A stretch of DNA of 64,000 nt from the NCBI GenBank assembly GCA_032027045.1, contig JAVSMU010000001.1, positions 2,120,039 to 2,184,038 of the forward strand, in the 5' to 3' direction. The position numbers were made by a program, and so were the translations under genes. This document shows positions 45,971 to 52,952 of the stretch, piece by piece; within the stretch, counting starts at the first letter, position 1, and each line of letters begins with the position of its first letter. The notes beneath the pieces are model-generated. The model had not been told where the DNA came from, did no database searches, and saw only the letters and a list, made by a program, of their open reading frames with translations. The DNA is from Truepera sp. GTDB lineage: Bacteria; Deinococcota; Deinococci; Deinococcales; Trueperaceae.

Positions 45971-46996
45971 TCAGCCGAGGGGGTGGCGGTAGGTAGCGGA
46001 GTAGCGGCCCGTCACGTGATGCTCGAGCTGCCGCTCGATGTCGGCGAGCAACGAGCTGGCGCCTATGCGGAAGAGGTCGGGCTCGAGCCAGCGCCGGCCC
46101 AACTCCTCCTTCATCAGCACCAACCATGCCAGGGCGTCCTTGGCCGTTCTGAGGCCACCGGCGGGCTTGAAGCCCACGTGGTAGCCGGTCCGCTCCAGGT
46201 ACTCGCGGATGGCGCGGGCCATCGTGAGGCTCACGGGAAGGGTGGCGTTCTCGGGTTCCTTGCCCGTGGAGGTCTTGATGAAGTCGGCGCCGGCCATCAT
46301 GGCCACCAGACTGGCGCGGTACACGGTGCGCAGCGTGCCGAGCTCGCCCGTTGCCAGGATGGCCTTCATGTGCGCGGGGCCACAAGCCTCTCGGAAGAGG
46401 CGGAGCTCGTCGTAGAGCGCCTCCCAGTCCTGGGTCAGCGCGTGGCGACGGGAGATGACTATGTCTATCTCGGCTGCGCCGGTCACCACCGAGCGGCGGA
46501 TCTCCTCGACGCGCGTCTCCAGGGGCGAGAGGCCGGCGGGGAACCCGGTCGAGACGGCGGCCACGGGTACGCCGCTGCCGCGCAGCGCCGCCACCGCCGT
46601 GGGCACCATGTCGTGATAGACGCACACTGCGCCCGTCGTGATGCCCGCGTTGCCCATGCCGAGGTCGTCGAGGAGGTCTTGCCTGACGGGCCTCAGGGCC
46701 TTGGCGCACAGCCGCCGCACGCGGCCCGGCGTGTCGTCGCCGGCCAGCGTCGTCAGGTCGATGAGGGTGACCGCCTTCAAGAGCCAGGCCGCCTGCCACT
46801 CCTTCTTGACGCTCCGGCGCGTGGTCAGGGTGGCGGAGCGCCGCTCGACGGCGCTGCGGTTGACCCGCACGCCCTCAACCCAGTCGAGCTCCAGCGCCAT
46901 GCCCTCGTTGCGCGGCAACGGTGCGAACGTCCTAGCCACGGAGTCGCTCCCACGGGCGCCCGCATCGGGCTCGACTTCGATTCGTGAGATGGCCAT
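45971..46996 (-). CDS. deoC: Deoxyribose-phosphate aldolase, long (eukaryote-like) type
   Basis: A 341-residue aldolase splitting 2-deoxyribose-5-phosphate into glyceraldehyde-3-phosphate and acetaldehyde. The Schiff-base Lys is in GADFIKTSTGKE, the second Lys in GFKPAGGLRTAKDALAWL, and EIDIVISRRHAL plus STGFPAGLSPLETRVEEI complete the barrel. With the N-terminal extension KKEWQAAWLLKAVTLIDLTT and the C-terminal LFRIGASSLLADIERQ it resembles animal-type DERA, rather than the ~220-260-residue enzymes of E. coli or Bacillus. I start at ATG 46996 because AGGAGAG lies 8-9 nt upstream; the frame is open much further but reads as non-protein. First gene of the operon with ALDH16, kbl and tdh. Confidence 0.93.
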   Translation of the reverse strand: MAISRIEVEPDAGARGSDSVARTFAPLPRNEGMALELDWVEGVRVNRSAVERRSATLTTRRSVKKEWQAAWLLKAVTLIDLTTLAGDDTPGRVRRLCAKALRPVRQDLLDDLGMGNAGITTGAVCVYHDMVPTAVAALRGSGVPVAAVSTGFPAGLSPLETRVEEIRRSVVTGAAEIDIVISRRHALTQDWEALYDELRLFREACGPAHMKAILATGELGTLRTVYRASLVAMMAGADFIKTSTGKEPENATLPVSLTMARAIREYLERTGYHVGFKPAGGLRTAKDALAWLVLMKEELGRRWLEPDLFRIGASSLLADIERQLEHHVTGRYSATYRHPLG

Positions 46997-47200
46997 GCCT
47001 ACTCTCCTCTGGCGCGTCAACGGCGCCACCGACCGCAGTTTCCCGAGCATACACCCCGGTAGCCGTGGCTTTTCCCGCGCCGGCCGACCGTTCTGCGGTG
47101 CTGGCCGGCCTCCACTTATGATTGGCGCGAAGGCGACGGGCAGCCCGCGTATCGATAACGCTCCGTTGGCCCGCGCCGCCGCGTACCCCGGAGGTCGACC

Positions 47201-48199
47201 ATGCAACTCTCCCGCTTCCCCCGCCGCCATTACACGGACGGCCCCACGCCGCTCGAACGCCTGCCCCGCCTGAGCGCCCACCTGGGCGGGCCCAACCTGT
47301 GGATCAAACGCGACGACCTCCTCGGCCTCGCCGGCGGCGGCAACAAGACCCGCAAGCTGGAATTCTTGGTGGCCGACGCGCTCGAGCACGGCGCCGACAC
47401 CCTGGTGACGACGGGGGCCGTGCAGTCCAACCACTGCCGCCTGACGCTTGCCGCGGCCGTCCACGAGGGCCTCTCCTGCCGCCTGGTCCTGGAGGAACGG
47501 GTGCCGGGCAGCTACGACGCGCACGCCAGCGGCAACAACTTCCTCTTCGGCCTGCTGGGCGTGGAGGCCGTCACGGTCGTGCCCGCGGGCACGGACCTGT
47601 CGGCGGCCATGCAGCAGGTAGCCGACGAGGTGGCGGCGCTGGGCCGGAGAGCCTACGTGATCCCCGGCGGCGGCTCCAACGCCCTGGGGGCGCTCGGTTA
47701 CGTGGCGTGCGCGCAGGAGCTCATGCAGCAATCGTTCGAGTTGGGCCTGAACGTGACGCACCTCGTGACGGCCAGCGGGAGCGGCGGCACTCACGGCGGC
47801 GTCGTGGCGGGGATGACGGGCACCAGCGCGGGAGTGCCAATCACCGGCATCAGCGTGCGGGCGCCCAGGGCGCCGCAGGAGGAGAAGATCCTGGGCCTGG
47901 CCCGCGCCACCGCCGAACTCGCGGGGTCGGAGCGACCACCCACCGCCGCGGACGTGGCAGTGCTCGACGACTACGTGGGCGAGGGCTACTCGATCCCGAC
48001 GGCCGGCATGGTCGAGGCCGTCAAGCTCTTCGCGCGCCTGGAGGGCGTGCTCCTCGACCCCGTGTACACGGGCAAGGCGGCCGCGGGCCTCATCGACCTC
48101 GTGCGCCGGGGGGCCTTCGACCGCCACGACGATGTCGTCTTCCTGCACACCGGCGGCAGCCCGGCCCTGTACGCCTACCAGGACGTGCTGGCGGGCTGA
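47201..48199 (+). CDS. D-cysteine desulfhydrase / ACC deaminase family PLP enzyme
   Basis: A 332-residue fold-type II PLP enzyme. The PLP lysine is in GLAGGGNKTRKLEFLVADAL, the conserved VTTGAVQSNHCRLTLAAAV segment provides the substrate serine, and VTASGSGGTHGGVVAG binds the phosphate. This combination fits D-cysteine desulfhydrase (D-cysteine to pyruvate, sulfide and ammonia) better than ACC deaminase, but activity on other D-amino acids is possible. ATG 47201 is preceded by GGAGGTCGACC. A TATGAT at 47117-47122 may be the -10. The stop overlaps the start of the racemase gene (TGATG), so the two are co-translated. Confidence 0.85.
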   Translation: MQLSRFPRRHYTDGPTPLERLPRLSAHLGGPNLWIKRDDLLGLAGGGNKTRKLEFLVADALEHGADTLVTTGAVQSNHCRLTLAAAVHEGLSCRLVLEERVPGSYDAHASGNNFLFGLLGVEAVTVVPAGTDLSAAMQQVADEVAALGRRAYVIPGGGSNALGALGYVACAQELMQQSFELGLNVTHLVTASGSGGTHGGVVAGMTGTSAGVPITGISVRAPRAPQEEKILGLARATAELAGSERPPTAADVAVLDDYVGEGYSIPTAGMVEAVKLFARLEGVLLDPVYTGKAAAGLIDLVRRGAFDRHDDVVFLHTGGSPALYAYQDVLAG

Positions 48200-48945
48200 T
48201 GGGGCGATCCAGGCCGATCCTGGGCATCCTCGGCGGGCTCGGGCCGGCGGCGACCGTGGACTTCTACGCCAAGCTCGTCGCGGCGACGCCGGCACTTACC
48301 GACCAGGACCACCTCCACGTGATCATCGACGCCGACCCGGGCGTGCCCAACCGCAACGAGGCGGTAGCCGGCACGGGTCCGAGTCCGGCGCCGCAGCTTG
48401 CGGCCATGGCCGTGAGGCTGGAGGCGGCCGGCGCCGAGGCGCTGTTCATGGTCTGCAACGCGGCGCATGCTTTCTCGGACGCCATCACCAGCGCGGTCAG
48501 CGTGCCCCTCGTGAGCATCGTAGGCGAGACGGTCGACGCGACCCTGGCCGCCGCCCCGGGCGCGCGCAGGGTCGGGGTGCTGGCCGCAGCCGGGGCGCAG
48601 GACGCCCGCCTTTACGCCACGGCTTTCGAGGCGCGTGGCGTCGGTGTCCTCGAGCCCGTCGGGGAGCGCCGCAATAGGTTCATGAGCCTGCTCTACCGCG
48701 TGAAGGCGGGCGAGACGGGCGCGGGCGTCCGCGAAGGCATGCTGGCGCTGGCGCGCGAGCTGACGGACGCCGGCGCCGAGGCAATCGTGGCGGGCTGCAC
48801 GGAGGTGCCACTCGTTTTTAACGCCGACGACCTGAGCGCTGCGGGCCTGAACGTGCCGCTCGTGTCGTCGACGGACGCGCTGGTGGCGGCCGCGGTGGCC
48901 ATCGGGACGGGTGTCAGGCCACTGCCGTTACGCGCGCCTCGTTAA
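48199..48945 (+). CDS. Aspartate/glutamate racemase family protein
   Basis: A 248-residue cofactor-independent racemase. It opens with PILGILGGLGPAATVDFY and carries the two catalytic cysteines in MVCNAAHAF and AGCTEVPLVF. VFYAK-type and NRNEAVAG residues are typical of aspartate racemase/EcL-DER-like proteins. It interconverts L- and D-aspartate or glutamate, or a related acidic amino acid. Coupled by a one-base overlap with the D-cysteine desulfhydrase gene, giving a D-amino-acid metabolism pair. The stop codon lies next to the phnD promoter region. Confidence 0.88.
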   Translation: MGRSRPILGILGGLGPAATVDFYAKLVAATPALTDQDHLHVIIDADPGVPNRNEAVAGTGPSPAPQLAAMAVRLEAAGAEALFMVCNAAHAFSDAITSAVSVPLVSIVGETVDATLAAAPGARRVGVLAAAGAQDARLYATAFEARGVGVLEPVGERRNRFMSLLYRVKAGETGAGVREGMLALARELTDAGAEAIVAGCTEVPLVFNADDLSAAGLNVPLVSSTDALVAAAVAIGTGVRPLPLRAPR

Positions 48946-48958
48946 AGCTGTGAATTCC

Positions 48959-49001
48959 TTAACGTCGGGTTAGGTAGTCCGGCGGGCGGGCATGCTAATC
49001 T
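48959..49001 (+). promoter_or_regulatory. Candidate PhoB-like promoter of phnD
   Basis: TTAAC (48959-48963) and TTAGG (48970-48974) lie 11 bp apart, followed after 21 nt by TAATCT (48996-49001), preceded by TG as an extended -10. The -10 is the same hexamer as in the secreted-protein promoter. The repeat-to--10 distance is 10 nt longer than in the other two boxes, so the match is weaker. Confidence 0.4.
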
Positions 49002-49086
49002 GCGCCGACGCAGGCATGGAGAGGGACGACCGGCAGCGTACCGGCGGCCTTGCCACGCCGCGACCGCCAACGTCGGAGGACACCAA

Positions 49087-49968
49087 GTGAAGCGACTGAT
49101 CTCCACCCTGATCGCCCTCGTGCTGGGCGCGACCCTGTTCATGGGCACCGCTCAAGCGCAAGGAGACGTACCCAGCAAGCTCGTCCTCGGCATGGTCCCG
49201 AGCCGCGAGGCCGACGCCATCGTCGACAGCCTCGACCCGATCGCCGCCATGCTTTCCGAGCGCCTGCTCATCCCCGTCGAGACCTTCGTGTCCACCAACT
49301 TCGTCGGCCTCGTCGAGGCTGTCGGCACCGGCCGCGTCGACATCGGCCTCTTCGGCCCGGCGGCGCTCGTGCAGGCCGTCGACAACTACGGCGCCCAGGT
49401 CATCCTCGCCTCCGTGCGCAGGGGCGCCACCTCGTACCGCGCGCAGTTCAACGTCCGCTGCGACAGCGGCATCACGACCTTCGAACAGCTCCGCGGCAAG
49501 ACCATCGCCTTCGTCGACCCCGGCTCCGCCTCCGGCTACCAGTTCCCCTACGTCACCCTCAAGAACACCTACGGCATCGACCCCGACAAGGACATGACCG
49601 CCATCTTCGCCGGCTCCCACGACGCCGCCGCCCTCGCCGTCTACAACGGAGACGTCGACGTCTCCGTCACCTTCGGCGGCTCCCCCGGCTCCGACGGCCG
49701 CGAGACCATCGAAGCCGAGTACCCCGACGTCAAGGACGTCGTCTGCATCCTCGGCTACTCCGACTACATCCCCAACGACGGCGTCGTCGTGCGCAAGGGC
49801 CTCGACCCCGAGCTCGTCGAGCAGATCACGCAGGCCATGATCGACATCGCCGCCACCCCCGAGGGCAAGGAACTCACCAAGACCCTGTTCAACGTCACGG
49901 ACTTCGCTCGCATCGACGCGTCGGCCTACGACATCGTCCGCGAGGTCTCCAAGACCTTCCAGCGCTGA
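49087..49968 (+). CDS. phnD: Phosphonate/phosphite ABC transporter substrate-binding protein
   Basis: A 293-residue periplasmic or lipoprotein-like binding protein. The signal peptide is RLISTLIALVLGATLFMGTAQAQ. The PhnD hallmarks are present: LVLGMVPSREADAI, VDIGLFGPAALVQA, FNVRCDSGITTFEQLRGKTIAFVDPGSASGYQFP, AGSHDAAALAVYNGDVDVSVTF (landmarks). The GTG start at 49087 has GGAGGA upstream. It should bind phosphonate, phosphite or hypophosphite and deliver it to the PhnC/PhnE membrane complex encoded next. Two hairpins follow, which would favour higher expression of the binding protein than of the transporter subunits. No C-P lyase or phosphite dehydrogenase gene is present in the window, so the substrate is undetermined. 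Confidence 0.93.
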   Translation: MKRLISTLIALVLGATLFMGTAQAQGDVPSKLVLGMVPSREADAIVDSLDPIAAMLSERLLIPVETFVSTNFVGLVEAVGTGRVDIGLFGPAALVQAVDNYGAQVILASVRRGATSYRAQFNVRCDSGITTFEQLRGKTIAFVDPGSASGYQFPYVTLKNTYGIDPDKDMTAIFAGSHDAAALAVYNGDVDVSVTFGGSPGSDGRETIEAEYPDVKDVVCILGYSDYIPNDGVVVRKGLDPELVEQITQAMIDIAATPEGKELTKTLFNVTDFARIDASAYDIVREVSKTFQR

Positions 49969-49975
49969 GTGGCGT

Positions 49976-50040
49976 CGGGGCGTCAAGGCGCCCCGGCGGA
50001 AACGCACGTCAGGCGGCGGCCGGGTCTATCCCTGGCCGCC
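49976..50040 (+). terminator. Two hairpins in the phnD-phnC gap
   Basis: CGGGGCG (49976-49982) pairs with CGCCCCG (49989-49995), 8 nt after the phnD stop. A second, stronger stem GGCGGCCGGG/CCC-T-GGCCGCC spans 50015-50040 with a 5-nt loop. No T-run follows either. They are likely partial terminators or 3'-end stabilisers inside the operon. Confidence 0.6.
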
Positions 50041-50065
50041 GATTCCGTGTAGCGTTGGTGCCGTC

Positions 50066-50836
50066 GTGGGACATATCAACTTCGAGAACGTCGAGGTCGT
50101 TTACAAGACCGGCCTCAAGGCCCTGAAGGGCGTGACCCTGGACATACCCCGGGGTCAGTTCGTCGTCGTGGTGGGGCTTTCGGGCGCCGGCAAGTCGACG
50201 CTCATCCGCACCGTCAACAGCCTCGTCTTGCCGTCGAGCGGCCGCGTGGTGGTCGACGGCACCGACGTCACCAGCGCACGCGGCCGAGCTCTCAGGCGCG
50301 CGCGGTCCGACATCGGCATGATCTTCCAGACCTTCAACTTGGTGAAGCGCTCGAGCGTCATCCGCAACGTGCTGGCGGGCCGCCTTGGCAGCCTGCCCGC
50401 CTGGCGCGGCGTCCTCAGCGCCTTTCCCAGGGAGGACCTGGCGTACGCGCACGACTGCCTCGACCGCGTGGGCATCCCCGAGAAGGCCTACGTGCGCGCC
50501 GACGCCCTCTCGGGCGGTCAACAGCAGCGCGTGGGGATCGCACGCGCGCTCGCGCAGAACCCGTCGGTCATGCTGGCCGACGAGCCCGTCGCCAGCCTCG
50601 ACCCACCCACCTCGCACGCCGTCATGTCGGACCTCAAGCGCATCAGCCGCGAGGACGGCATCACGACGGTGGTGAACCTGCACTTCATAGACATGGCCCG
50701 CGACTACGCCGACCGCATCATCGGCATGCGCGACGGTTTGGTCGTGTTCGACGGCACCCCGGACGAGGCCACCGACGCCTCCTTCGAGGAGATCTACGGC
50801 CGCCCCATAGACGACAAGGACCTGCGCGGTGGCTAG
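50066..50836 (+). CDS. phnC: Phosphonate ABC transporter ATP-binding protein
   Basis: A 256-residue ATPase subunit. Walker A is GLSGAGKSTLIR, the Q-loop GMIFQTFNLV, the signature LSGGQQQRVGIARAL, Walker B VMLADEPVASLDP and the switch His in NLHFIDMA. NLVKRSSVIRNVLAGRLG is the PhnC-specific segment. GTG 50066 is the start; there is a weak Shine-Dalgarno in GCGTTGGTG. Its end overlaps phnE by 8 bp. Confidence 0.95.
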   Translation: MGHINFENVEVVYKTGLKALKGVTLDIPRGQFVVVVGLSGAGKSTLIRTVNSLVLPSSGRVVVDGTDVTSARGRALRRARSDIGMIFQTFNLVKRSSVIRNVLAGRLGSLPAWRGVLSAFPREDLAYAHDCLDRVGIPEKAYVRADALSGGQQQRVGIARALAQNPSVMLADEPVASLDPPTSHAVMSDLKRISREDGITTVVNLHFIDMARDYADRIIGMRDGLVVFDGTPDEATDASFEEIYGRPIDDKDLRGG

Positions 50837-51614
50837 GCCCGCCGTCTCACGGCCACCCGCGGCCGGGCGCCTGAAGACGTGGCTCACGCTGGCGGCGGTC
50901 GCCGGCCTGTTCGTGCTGGCCTTCCAGCAGACGAAGTTCAACCTGCCGGCCCTGTTCACCGGCGCGGCCGACTTCTTCCGCTTCTTCGGTCGCTTGCGGC
51001 CGGACTTCACGGCGCTGCCGCAGATCTGGGGGCCGCTCCTCCAGACCATCCAGATCGCGTACGTGGCGACCGTCGTCGGCAGCCTGATCGCCATCCCGCT
51101 CATCTTCCTCGCGTCGGCCAACACGGCCGTCAACCCCGCCAGCATGTGGGTCGCGCGCACGCTGCTGACGGTGCTGCGCAGCATCCCGGACCTGCTGTGG
51201 GCCGCCCTCTTCGTCGCCGTACTTGGCCTCGGCGCCCTGCCCGGCGTGGTGGCGCTGACCTTCTTCTCGATAGGCGTGCTCGCCAAGCTGGGTTCCGAGA
51301 CCGTCGAGTCCATCGACCCGGGGCCCCTGGAGGCCCTCAGGGCCGTGGGCGCCGGCCGCAACCGCACCATCGCCTTCGCCGTCGTCCCGCAAGTGGCGGC
51401 CACCATGGTTTCTTACATGCTTTACGTCTTCGAGATCAACGTGAGGGCGAGCGTCGTCATCGGCTTCGTGGGCGCCGGCGGCATCGGGCTGCTGCTGCAG
51501 CGTTACTTCAACTTCTTCGACTACACCGGCCTGGGGGCACTGATCGTCGTGATCTTCGTCGTCGTTCTCATCATCGACGGGTTCAGCGTCTGGGCCCGGT
51601 CGCGGCTCATCTAG
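50829..51614 (+). CDS. phnE: Phosphonate ABC transporter permease (first)
   Basis: A 261-residue membrane permease with about six hydrophobic segments. The EAA-like loop that contacts the ATPase reads ESIDPGPLEALRAVGAGRNRTI, and the ending VIGFVGAGGIGLLLQRYFNFFDY is characteristic of PhnE. GTG 50829 overlaps phnC by 8 bp. It forms the transmembrane channel with the second PhnE. Confidence 0.93.
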   Translation: MARPAVSRPPAAGRLKTWLTLAAVAGLFVLAFQQTKFNLPALFTGAADFFRFFGRLRPDFTALPQIWGPLLQTIQIAYVATVVGSLIAIPLIFLASANTAVNPASMWVARTLLTVLRSIPDLLWAALFVAVLGLGALPGVVALTFFSIGVLAKLGSETVESIDPGPLEALRAVGAGRNRTIAFAVVPQVAATMVSYMLYVFEINVRASVVIGFVGAGGIGLLLQRYFNFFDYTGLGALIVVIFVVVLIIDGFSVWARSRLI

Positions 51615-51617
51615 GCA

Positions 51618-52439
51618 ATGACGGGCAGCCTCCAAGAGACGCGACTCAAGATCCCGCCGGCGCCGGCGCACGTGCGCCGCAACCGCAACCTGCTCGCGCT
51701 GGGCGGCCTCCTGATGGTGGCGCTCTTCGTGCTGGCGCTGGTGACCATGGACCTGCCCGCCTGGTCTCGCGTCGTCAGGGGTCTGCAGAACAACGCCGCA
51801 CCCCTCCTGAGGGGGTTGATCCGTCCCGACACCGGCGTCTTCCGGTTGGCGTGGGACTCGATGGTCGTCACCTTCTTCATGGCCTTCCTGGGCACCGCGC
51901 TGGGCGCCACGCTCGCCTTCCCGTTATCGTTCCTGGCCTCCGGCAACCTGCTGGGCGGCACGCGCTGGGCGCTGCCCGGCAAGGCCGTGCTCGTGGCGGT
52001 GCGCACCTTCCCCGAGATCGTCCTGGCCGTCATCTTCGTGGCGGCTGCCGGGCCCGGGCCCACCGCCGGCATCATGGCGATGGGCATCCACTCCATCGGC
52101 TACCTGGGCAAGGTGTTCTCCGACGTCATCGAGGGCATCGACCAGGGCCCCATGGAGGCCATCCGCGCCGCCGGCGGCAACCAGCTGGAAACGTTCCTCT
52201 ACGCCGTGGTCCCCCAGGTTCTGCCCGAGTTCGCCTCCAACGTCCTCTACCGGCTGGAGATCAACCTGCGTTCCGCGGCGGTCCTCGGCATGGTCGGCGC
52301 GGGCGGCATCGGCCTCCCCCTCATCCAGCGCCTGCAGTTCCGCCGTTGGGCCGAGGTCTCGATGATCATCATCGTGATCGTCGGGTTCATCATCGTGGTC
52401 GACGCCGTCAGTTCGCGCATCCGGCGCCGGCTCGTCTGA
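51618..52439 (+). CDS. phnE: Phosphonate ABC transporter permease (second)
   Basis: A 273-residue permease related to the first PhnE. It carries the ATPase-contact loop EGIDQGPMEAIRAAGGNQLE and the ending LGMVGAGGIGLPLIQRLQFR. The N-terminal ~45 residues (LQETRLKIPPAPAHVRRNRN) are longer and polar. It begins 3 nt after the first permease gene. Two unequal PhnE subunits in one operon, forming a heterodimeric channel, are common in phn and ptx systems. Confidence 0.93.
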   Translation: MTGSLQETRLKIPPAPAHVRRNRNLLALGGLLMVALFVLALVTMDLPAWSRVVRGLQNNAAPLLRGLIRPDTGVFRLAWDSMVVTFFMAFLGTALGATLAFPLSFLASGNLLGGTRWALPGKAVLVAVRTFPEIVLAVIFVAAAGPGPTAGIMAMGIHSIGYLGKVFSDVIEGIDQGPMEAIRAAGGNQLETFLYAVVPQVLPEFASNVLYRLEINLRSAAVLGMVGAGGIGLPLIQRLQFRRWAEVSMIIIVIVGFIIVVDAVSSRIRRRLV

Positions 52440-52469
52440 GCGCTACCGCGGCGCTGCACCACCACGAAC

Positions 52470-52489
52470 GGCCGGTGCTACGACCGGCC
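52470..52489 (+). terminator. Hairpin after the phn operon
   Basis: GGCCGGT (52470-52476) pairs with ACCGGCC (52483-52489) around a 6-nt loop, 30 bp after the second phnE stop and just before the next promoter. No T-run is present. Confidence 0.5.
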
Positions 52490-52500
52490 CGCTCGCGTGG

Positions 52501-52506
52501 CATGAT
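52501..52506 (+). promoter_or_regulatory. -10 of a probable leaderless transcript (gene at 52513)
   Basis: CATGAT (one mismatch to TATGAT) ends exactly 6 nt before ATG 52513, with no ribosome binding site. Confidence 0.45.
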
Positions 52507-52512
52507 CGGGCC

Positions 52513-52947
52513 ATGAGCGACTACCCCGAAGCCACGCGAGAACGCCTGCTCGACGCCGCCGCGGAGGTGCTGCTAGCCACCGTCGCCGCCGACCGCACGG
52601 GTCTCGTCGGCTACTTCCGCGAGATCATGGCCGCCGGTCGCTACCTGTACGACGCGCGGCAGAAGTACGCCGACAACGCCCTGGTGACGGCGCTCTTCCA
52701 GCGCACGGAAGCCGGCGAGGCCAACGCTTCGGAGGAGCCCCTCACGCGCGAGCGCCTGCTCGAGCGGCTTGGCGAGGTCGGCGAGCTCGTGAAAGACGAC
52801 GAGGAGGGCGCCGAGTTCAAGCGGTTCCTCTTCGAGCTGGCCGAGCACGTGTCGAAGGCCGCCGGCGGTTTCTTGAGGCCGCGCATCAGCGAGGACGAGG
52901 CCGCGTTCCTGGCCCAGCTACGAGTGCTCCTGAAGATGCCAGACTGA
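52513..52947 (+). CDS. Hypothetical helical protein
   Basis: A 144-residue all-helical, acidic protein I do not recognise. Segments ATRERLLDAAAEVLLATVAA, GYFREIMAAGRYLYDARQKY and RERLLERLGEVGELVKDDEE are predicted amphipathic helices; there is no signal peptide, membrane segment or Cys. The start follows a -10-like hexamer by 6 nt. The first ~25 residues superficially look like a TetR N-terminus but the helix-turn-helix is missing. The next gene, for a membrane protein, starts 5 nt after its stop, so the two are co-transcribed and may work together. Confidence 0.6.
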   Translation: MSDYPEATRERLLDAAAEVLLATVAADRTGLVGYFREIMAAGRYLYDARQKYADNALVTALFQRTEAGEANASEEPLTRERLLERLGEVGELVKDDEEGAEFKRFLFELAEHVSKAAGGFLRPRISEDEAAFLAQLRVLLKMPD

Positions 52948-52952
52948 GGAAC

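Noticed and set aside
49087-52439. Complete phosphonate degradation or phosphite oxidation cluster
   Set aside because: Only the importer genes are present. No C-P lyase, phosphonatase or phosphite dehydrogenase gene is seen in the window.
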